In this document: positions 34,101 to 40,800 of the stretch, piece after piece
Position numbering within the stretch: the stretch's first letter is position 1
Layout: the number at the start of each line of letters is the position of its first letter
Origin: Rubripirellula amarantea
Lineage (GTDB): Bacteria; Planctomycetota; Planctomycetia; Pirellulales; Pirellulaceae
DNA length: 64,000 nt
Assembly (NCBI RefSeq): GCF_007859865.1
Contig: NZ_SJPI01000003.1
Span: 1-64,000 of the forward strand
Direction of reading: 5' to 3'
Notes under the pieces: generated by a model
Seen by the model: only the letters and a program-made list of their open reading frames with translations
Database searches by the model: none
What the model was told of the DNA's origin: nothing
Made by a program: the position numbers and the translations under genes

Positions 34101-34729
34101 ACGTCGATCGTATTAACAAGTTGTTCTCGCGACGATCCCAGTCCTTCGATTGGCTGAGGAACAACCGCCGTCACGCGAGGTCCGACTTCAACGTTCATCA
34201 GGATTGCCTGAGTCGGGCGATCTAGGTCGCTCGGGTCAGGCGGGCAGAACAACTCCCCATCAACATTGCGCAATCCAACGATCAAGTTGTTGGGATCGGT
34301 ATCGTCGAATCCCGCAACCTCAATCATGTATTGATCATCAGGCAGAGTTTCGGCGAACCGAGCCACCACGATTCTCGCGTTATCGTCGCTGGCAAACCCT
34401 AGGAACCCTGGGTTGATCAAGACGTCATTGGTCTCCCCAAACGTTCCGTCACCCCCGGATCCAATGATACGGATCCCAGCGAGCGTCGACTCGTCAAGCG
34501 ATTTGGCTCCGTCAAAACGGAAGGTCAATTCCGACGGTGCCACTGACAACACATTGTTGTCCTGCAGACGAAATTGCTCGCCAGAGTTCGCAGCGACCGA
34601 AATCAATCGCGGTCCGCTATTGAGACCGAATTCCGCAGCCAACAACTCACGCTTTTCTAGCGCTTCGTGGTGCAAATTTCGCATCGAGAAATCGTTCTTC
34701 CGGCGTCGGAGGTTTTTTCGTTTGGTCAT
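13178..34729 (-). CDS. Giant LExR-x-LL surface protein with dockerin (about 7183 aa)
   Basis: The ATG at 34729 is preferred to the ORF limit at 34906, which overlaps the upstream gene and the terminator hairpin. AAGG and TAGG lie just upstream. The N-terminus is very basic, has no hydrophobic stretch, and carries LEKRELL (24-30). Approximate order: SbsA/Ig-like (45-165), a degenerate metzincin-like segment (about 420-515), PPC-like (575-700), DUF1565-type beta-helix (730-1550), further PPC-like domains (1560-1960), seven or more ~100-residue unnamed repeats (2612-3377), a second beta-helix (3867-4077), more unnamed repeats (4255-4670), GDAP plus GEVED (4700-5051), eleven or so cadherin-like/Ig repeats (5057-7027), and a type I dockerin with two Ca-loops, DVNDDGFVTAIDAL and DTSGDQTITALDAL (7028-7102). 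It is probably a secreted, calcium-dependent surface or matrix protein. It is paralogous to the next gene. Confidence 0.93.
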   Translation of the reverse strand: MTKRKNLRRRKNDFSMRNLHHEALEKRELLAAEFGLNSGPRLISVAANSGEQFRLQDNNVLSVAPSELTFRFDGAKSLDESTLAGIRIIGSGGDGTFGETNDVLINPGFLGFASDDNARIVVARFAETLPDDQYMIEVAGFDDTDPNNLIVGLRNVDGELFCPPDPSDLDRPTQAILMNVEVGPRVTAVVPQPIEGLGSSREQLVNTIDVYFNNDPLSNRNAGTINNNNSMLPVVQPRFYQLVYTGGTIERTDDAVTTPTTVSYDPVLNRARLTFPGGGLSNLVPASANGGGTFRLRVGSGEAISNALPGSFDASADAGDTFSTAQSLGVTFGNTTQSIVVSEGLIEAKNDIAAPWPGAADASGLRDYRRDAPTVGRVDSTTGINVFEYNFANLYGEDTQGNNLDNAITDAQRQRLREVLDLYSERLGVEFVETANSGLQIVTGDLRAIAISVDTGSGVPYSAYRVNDQDPTKGVLVLDAGENWYDGYGVSPDTRPSWFVEALRGVGSLLGLGNTFELPAGDATGGSSPAEPTSQGFLLGGANLPVEPDFLTQGNIIAGQALHRPESNDVDLYEFTAVNEGKVTAEAFAQRLEDSSLLDTYLTLYKVVDAAAGQYELVATNDDFFSDDSLIGVDLVVNRDANGNPVPTKYVIGVSAAGNEEYNAKVANSGLGGVTEGKYELRVTFVPQVGDTITDTSGSALDGDGDGREGGDFNFWFRVARDVATPAADEPRVIFVDKFDGDDVNGDGTILSPYRTISTAFSPSVARPNDIVRLLPNGGNDGLIQTDDDNLAYEIGRGGSGNRVLADGGDFEVPKGVTVMIDAGAILKLRSAKISVGSESVDEDRSLAALQILGTPTILDANGNSTVEGLGTVFITSYDDATKGFDTNGLAVLPQPGNWAGIEFRNDFDLSEGRGVWEREGIFLDYSSHAEIRYGGGSISSSQPAVSPLQMSESRPTLIYNTIIDNADAAISADPNSFRETNFHSPLFQRVAGFTSDYDRVGPEISGNRLLRNTTNGLFVRVVTPAVGQTEPMTVAGRFDDRDIVHVLSQVLVLQGQPGGPLKLADRPDVMNVTFSNATSTGTGLVDGDLYDYRLTYVTSEGRESLASLPTTMRAATASGALRLNNLPAAPAEYAGRRLYRLDPDTGEYGFIAQLDRSSTFFVDHGNAARGTLPDAAEASDGIDPTDPSDDDTRYLPRFDARLSIDPGLIIKSENARIEAGFGSDFYAEGADGDPIIFTSRLDDDFGAGGTFDTNSNATPATPGNWGGLVFRQDATASLDYVEVRYGGSTTPIAGGFASSNAVEILQADVRIAHSVFRDNADGFQGQSVRAGRGFNGPATIFVRGSQPIIVDNTIIDNEGAAISINPDALDFTDNLDHGRATGVSDLFVSDRDNQGPLISDNRIDRNGINGLLVRSEELQTESVWDDTDIVHVVNGQIITSSHYQRGGLRLRSDANQSLVVKFGPNGELIGTGQPLDIDDRIGGTLQVLGQPGFPVILTSLADDSVGAGFTSEGIAQTNTDNVDATPAAGDWQGITLLPYVNDRNVAYVLENERAIPAAVTENAIADSAQVIGSLASDEYSGDENERLGFHVRGTLASDTDRDVYKFEADGGTVVYIDIDDTSYGLDTIVELIDVNNQVLARSDNSFAERTATSGSTTLLNNLLSPGAVRPLFVVRTGNVETENGLDAGMRVVLDGTGTDNDYYIRVRSKNASSSGQYSLSIRLREADEVAGSTVQLADIRYATDAITVSGAPLHSPLTGEATEDLNYLGNGTAVDVDTAGLTFSNANAAQLGNLLTTDRASLKVSGNIGNIAPTAGFAASDDIDVYQIDLFAQDIEPDVFDFETRFVTTTFDVDYADGLGRVNTSLAVFDSTGRLILHSRDSNIADDVGRPFEGDDTTNLQGGSTGVLDAHIGPVELPEGTYYVAVSSAIAVPQSLDQFFLDTPTNTDVRIMPINSIRRISDDVIGVSAEYTADAPIVSPIFDANSVVNYGLDDVRLFVNLNGSISGNNATTLTSFNPFTGVMERLVGQSGQPTDDLAIRRDGELQTFSTGPQPGTGPKTGANTGNFLQISPADGTATNIGDDGVTFQRNNAAGDDLEADPDAELQISAIAFPISDGDSPHATNVNTVAVADTERFIGVGYRDNNGRGTEMDLSLYSRNLIYQFVSSSGEITSRGSTDTDAHRTFDGTSPYSPSDGAATADVEFGIIDTGNIFNTGGDGGDITGIAIVPDAVNPNGLAGNDSTTVLAVTDRGGVHFFDYTDSVPGPGTPFLRASNIIRTTYYGVVTPDPRHVGASVNPITGGVQFTGMTLGPRTLNNGEYRQTMFATTADGWLYGLEIDGGELVPANVFYNGRSAIPLTFEGTTPIGRAPNGLAFSLTEQNPWHVTNDRDDEDGHFVEQPYDGSRTDTIGGNSLYFGFEIDGSADNNTVSRPDGDPLGELAAGGAHGTVISNPFSLEGYSPDDKPTLYFTYYLEVEAGDDYTGPTDLQNDSFRAYAAGDDGVWQLLATNNEYRSAIALDEFDQYQTSEIPVQELFDSSPGEQINWRQARVDISPFAGSENVRIRFDFSTAGNLRHQYGSFELVATDGDQITDRETLNLIDNDSGSTVSFTTIVGKDIVIPNGTELEDGDAFILDGPGGPTTITFVTGPATNPGEVQFSAAESASVIAQKVIRAIPQVMRAVSDGGPLISVLAATNVVAVGDSPIGESNPVRVTQTSDQLIVPDGIFLSSGDGFTVTGAGTTTTIVFVEAADALGNANEFIFSPAESALQISSRLIDRFPEALDAILETDGRITFMNSPIGLTAVAATAVNSTSNLQVTQNRLELLIPDGDGYTDGSVMTISNATETVSLEFVMNPVPEGPGTVHFFSGVTQSEMVQRVLAALPASFDPLVNSTDTGLLVFADNATHSSIVDQPIPVQAVQMPDGTTPLMNDTLRIFGALGTTTINFIEVAVATTAIPGTVYYQTTDTAAEIAANLDIAIPNNEYISTVIGDTVTIYDSTGTATTDPDSDIVDGPTLGFYVRLPNDRADFEDDDELQIISPYGNVNVTFEDQDNSTVSPPVVGYAPGPNNQANFHELLQSVLPSGLRAIVINNNVSGPVVQILGATAIRSLDPDSLIEIGANSFSRTVTNIDVKDGVDLRSGESITVSLGGLSETIVFLQEGSTAPPVAGVSIFYNDADLGSDLYADILNALPFEFQAFIDLDGNGINIGAPGATVTVNDGAPQFLRSSIDIDESAIPILVPAGSELDDGEQLQIISKDDILGTAPITITFVEGIGGPVPGQVFFQDGDTSAQIASKLNAALPPSLQGYLFSSREVYLLNASSVATLNPNSAIVSYNVPAGNIPILVDSTMTSEEIAPIMQVALAEGFGRLATTNGDNFASAEDYQIFGGDRIRVYNATPVDVGSYGVSAYVSPFLTGLPTEIFGEARPTAIATNQVDSQGGAENDITGVYLTDIIIGFAERGEMVLNAPNNLRDFVLNPETTPDTRAGAVQPERPNETLTGGYSLEIRTSDEYGVSTDFPGGLAIIGAAALGRSFDTNDRLNDEAVTLIAQAGIYLLDGDTFVLDNGTRQLTYEFDSSLEPGVTNGNVPVFFDPTNDQSFDTAAAIRNAINSAQSYNALGIRAATGDSLEVGVTTSDRVELFGDVIMVNPGRGRFIKLDLVDEETFQGRETSKLIPVVDHDSQTVTYTTFGDQPARAAVTNFIDGASDVIVAVGKIGDQVTTGNSADNKGPVLLANAPADDIDFVRIYMGAGQSVDIDVDSAGFTRGAEVLTQPLITILDEDSSLNAAGQFINAVAASTVTVAPGESQAGAFLRFTAPTDGYYDIAISSADGSYGEYQLTVRPNAAFSPEIPDRDVLMVDYHFGTGDVNRVDEQGQLIISSNLISNASGFGIRAESGQRGLGVASGVGLDELPRPGVANLLRNVNTDQLIPGTVIVNNLIVDAASGGILYSGGTANNGQSPAAVPIGRIVNNTVVGNQTGSGIIVQSNASPTILNNLISGFDTGLNVDASSEAAGTTVGGNAYHANVTANSNIPLDSTDITIAGEVFQDPARGIYIPRAGSNVIDSSFSSLDDRTEFVNTVKQPVGLASSPIIAPLFDAYGQPRFDDPLINPAGPGGGVVTIDRGAIDRADRTQPVAVLTTPEDAIGIFVVGGDQDTDESFVRLTSGTVEFFEIQLLDPAGTGPDKDTITPESVLLTENGRRLVPDVDFVFGYSDNSRTIRLTPLAGLWLPDAVYEITLNNQSRVAYESPIGANINDGDQISITDSDQNQVTFEYESGYSIQVPQTTLLTITNANNGFNDRDVITIGGQLGRSVSFEINKNTVDDTAAANVEINLSNATTTGEVRNAILAALMGTVPGNPSTNIVDFLNIVPTAVGREQIQLGTLAGMNAPNEIAGLTVSGDAGGIADEQTFTYTPAGGTAVTFEFNSQNGLRDSNNVEIAFTRQDTPAEIAAKIDAAVSVAGIGLGGAAATDAGVVVLGGELGDTIDVSQSLLVLSGSPGVTGSLTLQIPAGETGASLNDETFSITSNGVTIPFRYTTNSLLTAPERLILLSATDLTTGIATKTAAVIASAFSGDLAPVAVGDTVTLNERADLTTVVTPGSAGLIVSGVNGGAIPVSFLATSPATSTAASLVGAIQSAVNDGLLNVETFAPGGGTILISNVDSFQGSVAGGPLADIGTIAPAITDLAGNPVRETRPNNETRFSIIMPDVIFDFGDAPAGYATLLANNGARHTISENSLPRLGAAIDSETDGQPTNQDDSLLVVSATSPDLVSSADPAIGVFEIDTINSGTTVQITIVNVPQGGETIDIVVGGQSRTFELVDLNSNPADGNIPVVFSIVDDPNLSQAEDDAINIARITQQLTNAVSAAIPQSGDGLEIRQGLESQTPAEAADSNLLSITSIDDEDGVAIGDIFDATDNTTYKVFLRGGTDPATATIDDVIGFLNPLDRAGTSLDISVAGSGLLQVWIDFNGDGVFDETDKEHPPQLTDLPVTGNAETGEFVTINVPVPADAKPGLTWMRVRISESGGLTANGVAVGGEVEDYQVEIIPIGLPDPVDDAGYTVTERGTLDTLADGLPTVASNDPNPNSGQFLDQDNRIGFLTATFLLGEEPANGTVTLDPATGHFVYEPQGGFFGTDTFTYRVSTRENESAANIPADRFATVTITVTPENDVPTGVSTTKTAQEDLPRIFAAAELLVGASANLTPDYVNGYPTTGDAALDQLIQDLINETNQNTTLAVGAVAGSAGTITAANAADDGGNLVVSETGTGLNIQVTSATAGDVITIAHRGQTRTFELVAVGQVAGAGTTPISLVDGDTPQTIADRLRSVITGEFAGSTASLTATAVNDTVQLRYTATDVNVTDSRLDTDNNDFIVVTGNTSPNAGITLTQTPVPKAAVVDAAAGDRVTLIVGASSFVFEFVTPGATAGAGNIPVVMLPFAGGGSGQPEPDAIRQSATINLAEAIKTTLRNAGVEVIAELAANGTLPQGGTRYTVELKPASITAGKSHDTDRGSIIPVFDSYDELIEVRYLSGLDLNRDNPPPSTPDKTDEFSFQVVDNRVSIQLVDQEVTFDTTSPNLSAAAVITLDVTPQNDAPVLRPDTVDGIEDTPLTITPATLLANDSLARDTAADENVPGTTNDGALSLVSVTMVDNAQGSVALVGGNVVFTPAANVFGEVLFTYAARDQGINEGLDLTRVTSPLTTNNGTVTVNIAGVNDPPTANDRAITEAESNNAGPGAGYTFTSSRLIFGNGTDETPNAAGDFPPSLQAPFDESNQVLRVFSFETDAGRVSEDDLPTGVGTETLRLQSNAGLILNPTFDLALGGYFDFNFVDGVFTTGRYVPPADYNDSFPSPVLATESFLYTVADDGTPNAVSHTGDGNGATVSFTITPANDAPTFDFTANAPVVNGLANLNVLEDDNGVQISNFAINILGGPTTALDESRDQTVTFSFDPAKNLNVTSSGLFTQLPTLSDDGTLTVYPAADRIGSATLVVTATDSVTGSTNRSTDRTFVINVRPVNDAPRFASDIGHPRSDALNADDAYAVAAIDSNNDSQIDDATITYTLKEDNTGAQGDTSTDYFIPLRAGNNTGYNRIGLLDVFNVGPANEADVNAEGGAQTLEFLQAGNDAGNGSTSRLTTLGGMLTPVFEGGVLVGLNYRPPTDLNFSFAGVDSFMYTVRDDSPGNETFDLTSGALVPDRLTSQNRVQLILNPVNDRPEFVAPEQSIEVQEDTSLIQFEGFATNISAGPANTAFDEVDAISGQLVEFTVTPLDFPLAEAGDFFSVYPTINEQNGLLSFQPSANVFGTYLFDVVLTDRERDNSQIDDPNRGDLVSSIPITLTITVNPVNDPPMVDPNADPLSFEILEDGVGEVLVRGDSTGRGLLDVFLPGPGVGRTDEAANVTPGGNQTVSLGSPLPSSSAEGGTVVFDNSGASPKFIYRPRPNFVGTDSFIYTVIDNGQTVEVGGQVVDDPRISSNTVTFEVLPVNDAPIFSGAATVDSAEDDGLVVVQNWVTNVQAGPTTAVDEIDGFRATPAQGLEFKFTNTTDNEDLFVTAPRAVRDPDTGVWSLEYQTAQDANGTAVYTVVLEDTGPRDAGIGDRFVSSPVRTFTINVAPVNDPPTLTILNSTISLTEDNGPFSILQVDPFSPGPADEQSQTVSFDIEPLPAEYAVLFTEPPTINADGVLRFTPAPNRNTDNVNGPVPVRVIARDSAGEVADAVTFSIEISEVNDSPRANSDSFSSDEDSVLQLSSADLLSNDVDPDLTSNASEVVRVVLPVFSTSVSGAEVRYDSATGAITYDPTNAAILQALAPGETIVDTFSYSLIDAAGLRSNLVTVGIDIAGINDAPRLGLDTPTLNPDGPTIIRPLDNDTDVDGTIDAGSIQITLQPAFGSLAVQADGSMIYTPFGSFTEEDVFRYTVADNLGLRSEEQLVSIAANASPIALDDRRGTFLDESLIIDVSENDYDPDGDLNLASITVVQTPLRGTAVPQADGTVQYLPSPGFVGIDTFGYRIADQDGRLSNIATVTVQVVASRLQNPDRFSDVNDDGFVTAIDALLIVNRISRSDGQEIPVLSTDRGPNFFDTSGDQTITALDALRVVNELSRINNGSGIEREQVFAPLTTLDAQQLSISTEEVDALSQVADELESKLVDASPATAGVDDIIALIASDSKSDDDDDTFATIDDVIANLV
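13650..19560 (-). repeat. Cadherin-like/Ig repeat array of the 7183-aa protein
   Basis: About 1970 residues made of modules that end in the hinge VNDxP: for example ENDVPT, QNDAPV, VNDPPT, ANDAPT, VNDAPR, VNDRPE, VNDPPM, VNDAPI, VNDSPR, INDAPR (11 boundaries counted). Each module has a long-range DTFxYxVxD pattern, as in cadherin-like tandem repeats of bacterial adhesins. The repeats are divergent at DNA level, so they are not a recent expansion. Confidence 0.8.
20720..21965 (-). repeat. Second array of unnamed FEF-type repeats (7183-aa protein)
   Basis: Several modules with the pattern NDGDxxxIxD.xxxxVTFEYxxG…(T)xxxxxxAIxxA occur here, for example near INDGDQISITD, DRDVITIGGQ, ADEQTFTYTP and NDETFSITSNG. 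They match the array at 24600-26895 and the modules of the neighbouring giant gene. I do not recognise a named family. Confidence 0.6.
24600..26895 (-). repeat. Tandem array of an unnamed ~100-residue repeat (7183-aa protein)
   Basis: Seven full copies and one partial copy can be read. Each starts with (I/V)P(D/N)GxxLxDGDxFxI, then a TIxFV strand, a GxVxF strand, and a helix TxxxIAxxLxxALP. Examples of starts are IPNGTELEDGDAF, VPDGIFLSSGDGF, IPDGDGYTDGSVM, VKDGVDLRSGESI and VPAGSELDDGEQL. Copy identity is low but the pattern is regular. The pattern suggests a small beta-sandwich with one closing helix. Confidence 0.7.
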
Positions 34730-34794
34730 GGTCGACCTAACCTTACGGGTAGGATTCACGGGAAGGAATAAATGGGAGGAGGATAATTCGGGGG

Positions 34795-34824
34795 CAAGAC
34801 GATCGAGCATACCCGATCGTCTTG
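34795..34824 (-). terminator. Hairpin terminator between the two giant genes
   Basis: CAAGACGATCG (34795-34805) and CGATCGTCTTG (34814-34824) form a perfect 11-bp stem with an 8-base loop. It starts 18 bases beyond the stop of the upstream giant gene (34842) and lies about 65 bases before the start of the next (34729). It has no U-tract. It suggests that the two giants are transcribed, or at least stabilised, separately. Confidence 0.6.
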
Positions 34825-34841
34825 GCTGAGTTGTCAAAAGA

Positions 34842-37800
34842 TTAGTCGTCACCGAGCATAGCTGCGGAAACGTCCAAGTCATCGAAAAGGCTTGTGAGTG
34901 CCTCATCTACACCTTCGGTGCTTGATGGTGCTGGCTCGTCCGCCTCGAACGATTCGACAGCGATTTCGTTTGTCGCTGATGAAATCTCAAATCCATTTGC
35001 CATCAAACTGTCGCGAACATTGTCGACGCTAAGCGAAACTGACTCCTCAGTTTGCTCAACTTGCCGGCTTGGCAATCCAACCACACCAGCGGATGCGTAG
35101 CTAGAAGTGACCGAGGTCGCAGCAAGCGTTGCAAGTGGCGAGTCCGTGATGCTTGAGGCGACAAATTCACCTTCGGCACTCGGATTCAAAACTCGGTTAT
35201 TGATCTCCGCCAATCGGTTGACCACTCGAAGAGCGTCAAGCGAAGTGACGCGTCCGTTACCGTCAACGTCATAGAAGTCTGGTGGCGGTGCACCGATTTC
35301 AGAGGTCGGAACGAAGTTAGTTCCACCATTGACCAAGCGTCGATTGAGGAAGTTGATGATCCGCAACGCGTCAATCGCCGAAATCTTTCCATCGGCATTG
35401 ACGTCTTGGGTCATGTCCGCAATCGGGTTCTGGTAACGCGATTGATTCAACGTGAACGTGACCGTCGCGGTATTGCTAGGGGTCCCGGTCGCGTCAAGCA
35501 ATCGGTAGGTGAAGGTGAACGATTCGCCCACCGTACCCGTGTCGTTCTGATACGTGAACGTTCCGTCTTCGTTGATCTCAACCAATCCAGGGACCGCGCC
35601 GCCAGCCACGGTGGAAAGGTCGACTCGAATCGCATCGTTGTCAGCGTCTGAGTCATTCCTCAACAATCCGCTTGCCGGGTTGATGATCTGAAGGCTCGAA
35701 CCGACTGGCACAAAGTACGAGTCGTTTCTTGCGATCGGTGCGTCCGGCGTTGGCGTGATCACCAATTGGAACGAATCACTAACCTGCGATGATCCATCCG
35801 ATGCCGCAATGCTGATCTGAGCCGTTCCCGACTGATTTGGCTTGAGCACAATTCTCAATTGGTTGCCATCAAAGGTGATGGAATCGACCAATGGATGAGC
35901 AGCAATGGCCGCCGCAGAAGGATTAACAACCCCATCGAGTTCCAGCACCGAGTACGTCAACGGTTCGTTGTCGCGATCTCGGAACACACCACCAAGGTCG
36001 GCAGTCACCAAACCAGCAGCCTCACCGAGAGCCTCGGATCCGGTTAACGGGTTGAGCGTACTGATCAGCTCTGGTGGATCCGGAGTGTTGGTGACGGTAA
36101 CCGGAATGACCACGGTAGCCGAAGCACCACTTGGATCGGTTGCCACCACGGTCAACGAAGCTTGCCCAAACGCAAACGGAGGATATGTCAATCGAAGCGA
36201 GCTATCGTTCAACGACACCTGGGCTACCGAAGGATTGTCCGATACCACGCTGTAGGTCAGCGCATCGCCCTCGGGATCACTGAACCAAGTGCTTAGATTG
36301 AAATCATCACGTTCGGCTTGGTTCTTACTTTCATCACGAGTAATCGAGTTGACGTTGGCGTTACCGTTGATGCCGATAAAGCGAGGGTTGTTGTTCACAC
36401 CGCTCAGGTTTACCGAAACGGTGGCCGATCCCACTTCGCCAAGACTATCCGAGATCTGGTATTCGAACGTATCAATGCCGCTGAACAGGCCAGGAGGCTG
36501 ATAGCGAAGCTGACCATTCTGAATCGTTACCGTTCCACCTTGATTGGTTGTGATCGGGAACTGATTCGTTACCAACGAGATCGTTTGGTTGTTTGGCGGC
36601 TGTGTTTCGTCCAAAGGTCCCGCAGTGTCGTTGTCTAGAATACCAGGTGCCGCCGCTGTTCCGTTGATAGGAATCAGCAACACAACGTCTTCTTGGCCTT
36701 GGAAGCTATCGTCCCGAGGACGTGGAGCGTCGTTAACCGGGTTGATCGAAATCGTAACCGTTCCCAACTTCGCAGCTTCTTCGCCCAACACACCTTCGGC
36801 TGGAATATCAGCGACGACATAGTTGAACGTGTCTGGAACAGCTCCGTTGTAATCGGCCGGTGGAATGTACTCGATGCGTGTGCCGCCATCGAGAATATTC
36901 ACGATCCCACCCAAACTCGATTGGTTCGTACCGCGAGAGCTAGTGACCGAACGAATCACAAGCGGCTGGGTGCCTTCGTTGACGGGACCGGCGGCATACT
37001 TGTCGCCAATCAATCCGTCCGCAGGCTGACCGTCGATGATGATCGCACCGTCTTCGATGTCGAAGTACTGAATCTCGTCTTCGTTGATCGTTCGAGTGAC
37101 AATGACGTCGTTCACCAACGCAATTGGCGGATCGTTCACTGGGGTCACGTTGATAGTGACCGAAACGGGTCGTGAGCTGACCAATTCAGACGATGGATCA
37201 AGCGGTTTCTTGTCGGTGACGCGAGCAGCAAAGGTGACCGTCCCATTGAAGTCAGCCTCTGGCAAGAACGTGAAGCGTCCATCGCTGGATAGATCCAACA
37301 CACCAGCCGGATTACCAGCCGCCGTCAGAATCGTTCGCTCGCCAGTATCCTCAGCGAATATTTCGACGTTGTCGCCGTCCGAATCAACAATTCCAGCTAG
37401 CAAGCCATTGTCATTGGGCGAAGTCGTCGCATTACCCGTGTCGTCCAATGCTTGAAGTTGACGATCTTCTTGAGTCGTGAACGTGCGATTGGCTTGAGCA
37501 TTGGTCAACGTCGGCGGAAGTCCTGGCAACAACCGGATTTGGTAGTCTTCCACTTCTCCGCTAAGTGCCAAGCCAGTCGGGCTCAAGTTCCCTTCGCGAG
37601 AGACACGGAACCGTGCGTAAGTATTGACTGGTTGCGTCGGTGCAGCTGTCGTCGGTGGTACCACGATGCAGAAGCTTCGAGTGGAAACACTGCCCGTGTC
37701 CGAGAAGATGTTCGATGGTGCATCAGCCAAGTTGACTGGGCACAACTCACTACGACGATCCGCAAGCGCGGGGTCCGATGAAACAGGAATGATCTGCTCA

Positions 37801-40800
37801 CCTGGATCGTCGAAGTCACCATCCGCATTGAAGTCGATCCATGCTTCCAAGACTCCGGCACCGGTTACGCCAACCTCGATTGGCATCGCCACACCTGCGT
37901 TAAGAATCCCATCGGGATTCGTAGTGCTTGTGAATATGACACCATCTTCGTCGTCGCTATCTACACGAACCGTTGAACTGGTGGAACTCACTCTCGCGGG
38001 GTCCAGTGGACTTTCCGCGATGGCTGCGACGATTGCCGCTGCAATCGACGCTGACGATGTTGGATCAGCAGGACTAATCGCAAAATTGTCTTCGTCAAAG
38101 CGACCGTTAATGTCAAATTCCAGCGTCGCTTCCGAAACGCCCGTATTGATCGTGATCAAATCACCGTCACGAAGACGCGGGTCAACGGTACCCGAGTTAA
38201 TGATGATCTCAGCCGCACTTCCATCAAGACGTGTGGTGAACAACGTACCCACGCTCGAGATCGTGATACTCAAGTCATCGCCGTCGGCGCCTGGGGTGGA
38301 TACACCGTCACCGTTGACGTCGATGTACTGACCCAATTTCAAATCATTGGTGACCACGTGGCGAGCACCGTCGGATGCAAGTCGCGTTGGGTAGCGACCG
38401 TTGACACCGGCGACCGGGTCCGGCAAGTCCCCGAAGTCGAGTCCAACGGTTGGAAGCAACAAAGTAAACGCTGTCGTATTGTCACTTCGGTTGGCCCGAA
38501 GTGGATTGCCCGCCAAGTCGGCAATCGCCGGAAGGCTGTAGCTTTCCACTGGTCCGCTAAACGAAGTCGCACCGGTGACGAAGAACGATGACCCACCGCG
38601 ATCGGTCGCCGTGATTCGTTCACTCGCAGGTCGATCGGATTGGTCAAGACTTGCGATCGCATTGATCAAAGCTTCCTTGATTTCGGTCGCACTGAACGAT
38701 GGTGAGATTCGAATTGGTGTCGCTCCACCAGGCACCCCTTGAATGAACAAGTTACCGTTACCAGCGACGGTAACGATCGTTCCCGGACGGTCATTCAATT
38801 CCACTTGACCGGTAAAGGCACCGGTATCATCAACCGACGCCACGGCGTTGACTGACAACCCATTCTTGTTGTTATTGATCGCAGCAGCCAAAGCGACTGC
38901 GATGTCCGCCACCGTACTTCCGGCCGTGAAGTTCACGGGAATGTTACCCGGTGTGACACTTCCGCCACCATTGGCAGCTTGGAATTCATAGTTAACCGAG
39001 ATCGTGCCTTGTGCGATCGTTAACACTTCACCGTCAGTCACGATACCGCGACGCAGAGAAGCGTTCGGCAACCCTGGTGCGACTACACCGCCGAACGTGC
39101 CACCGGCCAAACTGACGCGTTGGTCAGTGATTCGGCCAAGCGATAAGCGGCCCGGTCCTGCGTCGACCGCAACAATACCAATCGTTGCTGCATTGATGGC
39201 ATCACGAAGGGCGTCGCGGACAACATCCGAATTGGTGAACGCTGGATAGTTCACAGGGATCGCACCGGGAACGTTTGTCGCGATGGGCTGTGAATCATTT
39301 CGGAACTCGAACACTACGTCTTGGCCGAGCTGATCTTGCAGAACGAGCACCGAACCGGTTGCGATTCCTGTTTCTCCCACCAACGGCAAGGTCAACAACA
39401 ACGGTCCAAACACCTCGATGGTGGTTGATCCTGTCACCGATGGTTCGCCAAGAACTTCGATCGACGTTCCGGCTGTTCCTAGAACAAGTCCTTCCTCGCC
39501 CCCGATCGACAATCCGCCGCCTGGGATTGGTCGAATCTCGCTTAGCACAAGTCCGCCGACCGGTGGCAGCCCTTGCAGTGCATTAGCGATACGACCGGCA
39601 AGTTCAGTAGCGGTAGTAGCACGAGTCAAATCAACGGCAACGTTCGGCTCAAGTGGCTCATCAGGCTCGATGTCACCATTCGCATTTCGTTCATCCGTAC
39701 GATTGAGTTCAAGAACGTACTCGGGTCCACCGTCGTTTGGTGTCACACGAAGCGTATCACCATCGTTCGGTGTGCGACTGAGTCCAACGACCTGCAGTTG
39801 CCCTTGATTGACGACTGCGGTTCCATCCTCAGGAAGGTTCAGGAACACCGACGTTGGCGACGAAGCAAACAACATAGGCGTTAGGCCTAAAGGAGCCTGA
39901 GCCACAGTATCGCGAATCGTGATTGCTGCTTGGGCAGGCGTGTCACCGACCGTCAACGGGATCTCGACGTTGCTTCCGTTCGATAGCGTTCCCGCGTAAT
40001 TGAATTCGAAGGTCGTGGTCACTTCACCATTGCTGATGGTGAACGTGTCGCCGTCAGCAATTCCGCCAACGGTACCGATGTCGACGGCCGGCAAATTCAA
40101 AGCAAGCGTACGCGACAATTGCTGCAACCCACCAGACGATGTCACCGCTGTTGCGCCCGGCTCGGTGCCGACCACAACCGTGTTGTCGATCACGCGTACG
40201 TCGGCATCTAGATTTCCAGCCTCGACCTGCGATTGAATCGCCGCGGCTACGTTCGCTGCAATCTGAGCGAGGTACGTTTCCAATGCGTCCGCATCAGCAG
40301 GAGTCGGTTGCGTGGTTAGCAAGACGGGAATGGTGCCTGGCAACGTTGTGCCATCATTATTGAGTTCAAACACGATCGGCGGGTTAACACCATCGTAGAT
40401 CGTGAAGAGGTCCCCGTCGCGAACTCCACCGGAATTAGTCCCCACTTGAGGAACAACCAGCGTGATCGGCTCAGGCACGAACAGCGAGTAACCGGCTTCG
40501 AATTCGAAGACAAACGTGCCGCCGTTCAGGTCGGTGATTTCGACTCGATCGCCATCGCTAACTTGGCTTGACTCTGGCACCAAGACAACCGAACGATCTT
40601 GGTTGTTCAACTCGATGTGGTAGGCACTTTCGTTGCTCCAGATACCAGCCAGCGGACGCAGGGTGATAACGTTACGAGTTTCGTCGTAACTGAAGGTGTA
40701 GTTAATTCCTTCTTCAAGCAGGCGACCGTCTTCGAATAGCAACACGTTTGCGCCACGCTTTCGAAGCCCATCAATCGCTGGCACGGAAACCGTAGTATCG

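Noticed and set aside
34730-34906. N-terminal extension of the 7183-aa gene
   Set aside because: It would overlap the stop of the upstream giant and the terminator hairpin; the ATG at 34729 has a purine-rich site before it and puts LEKR in the usual place.
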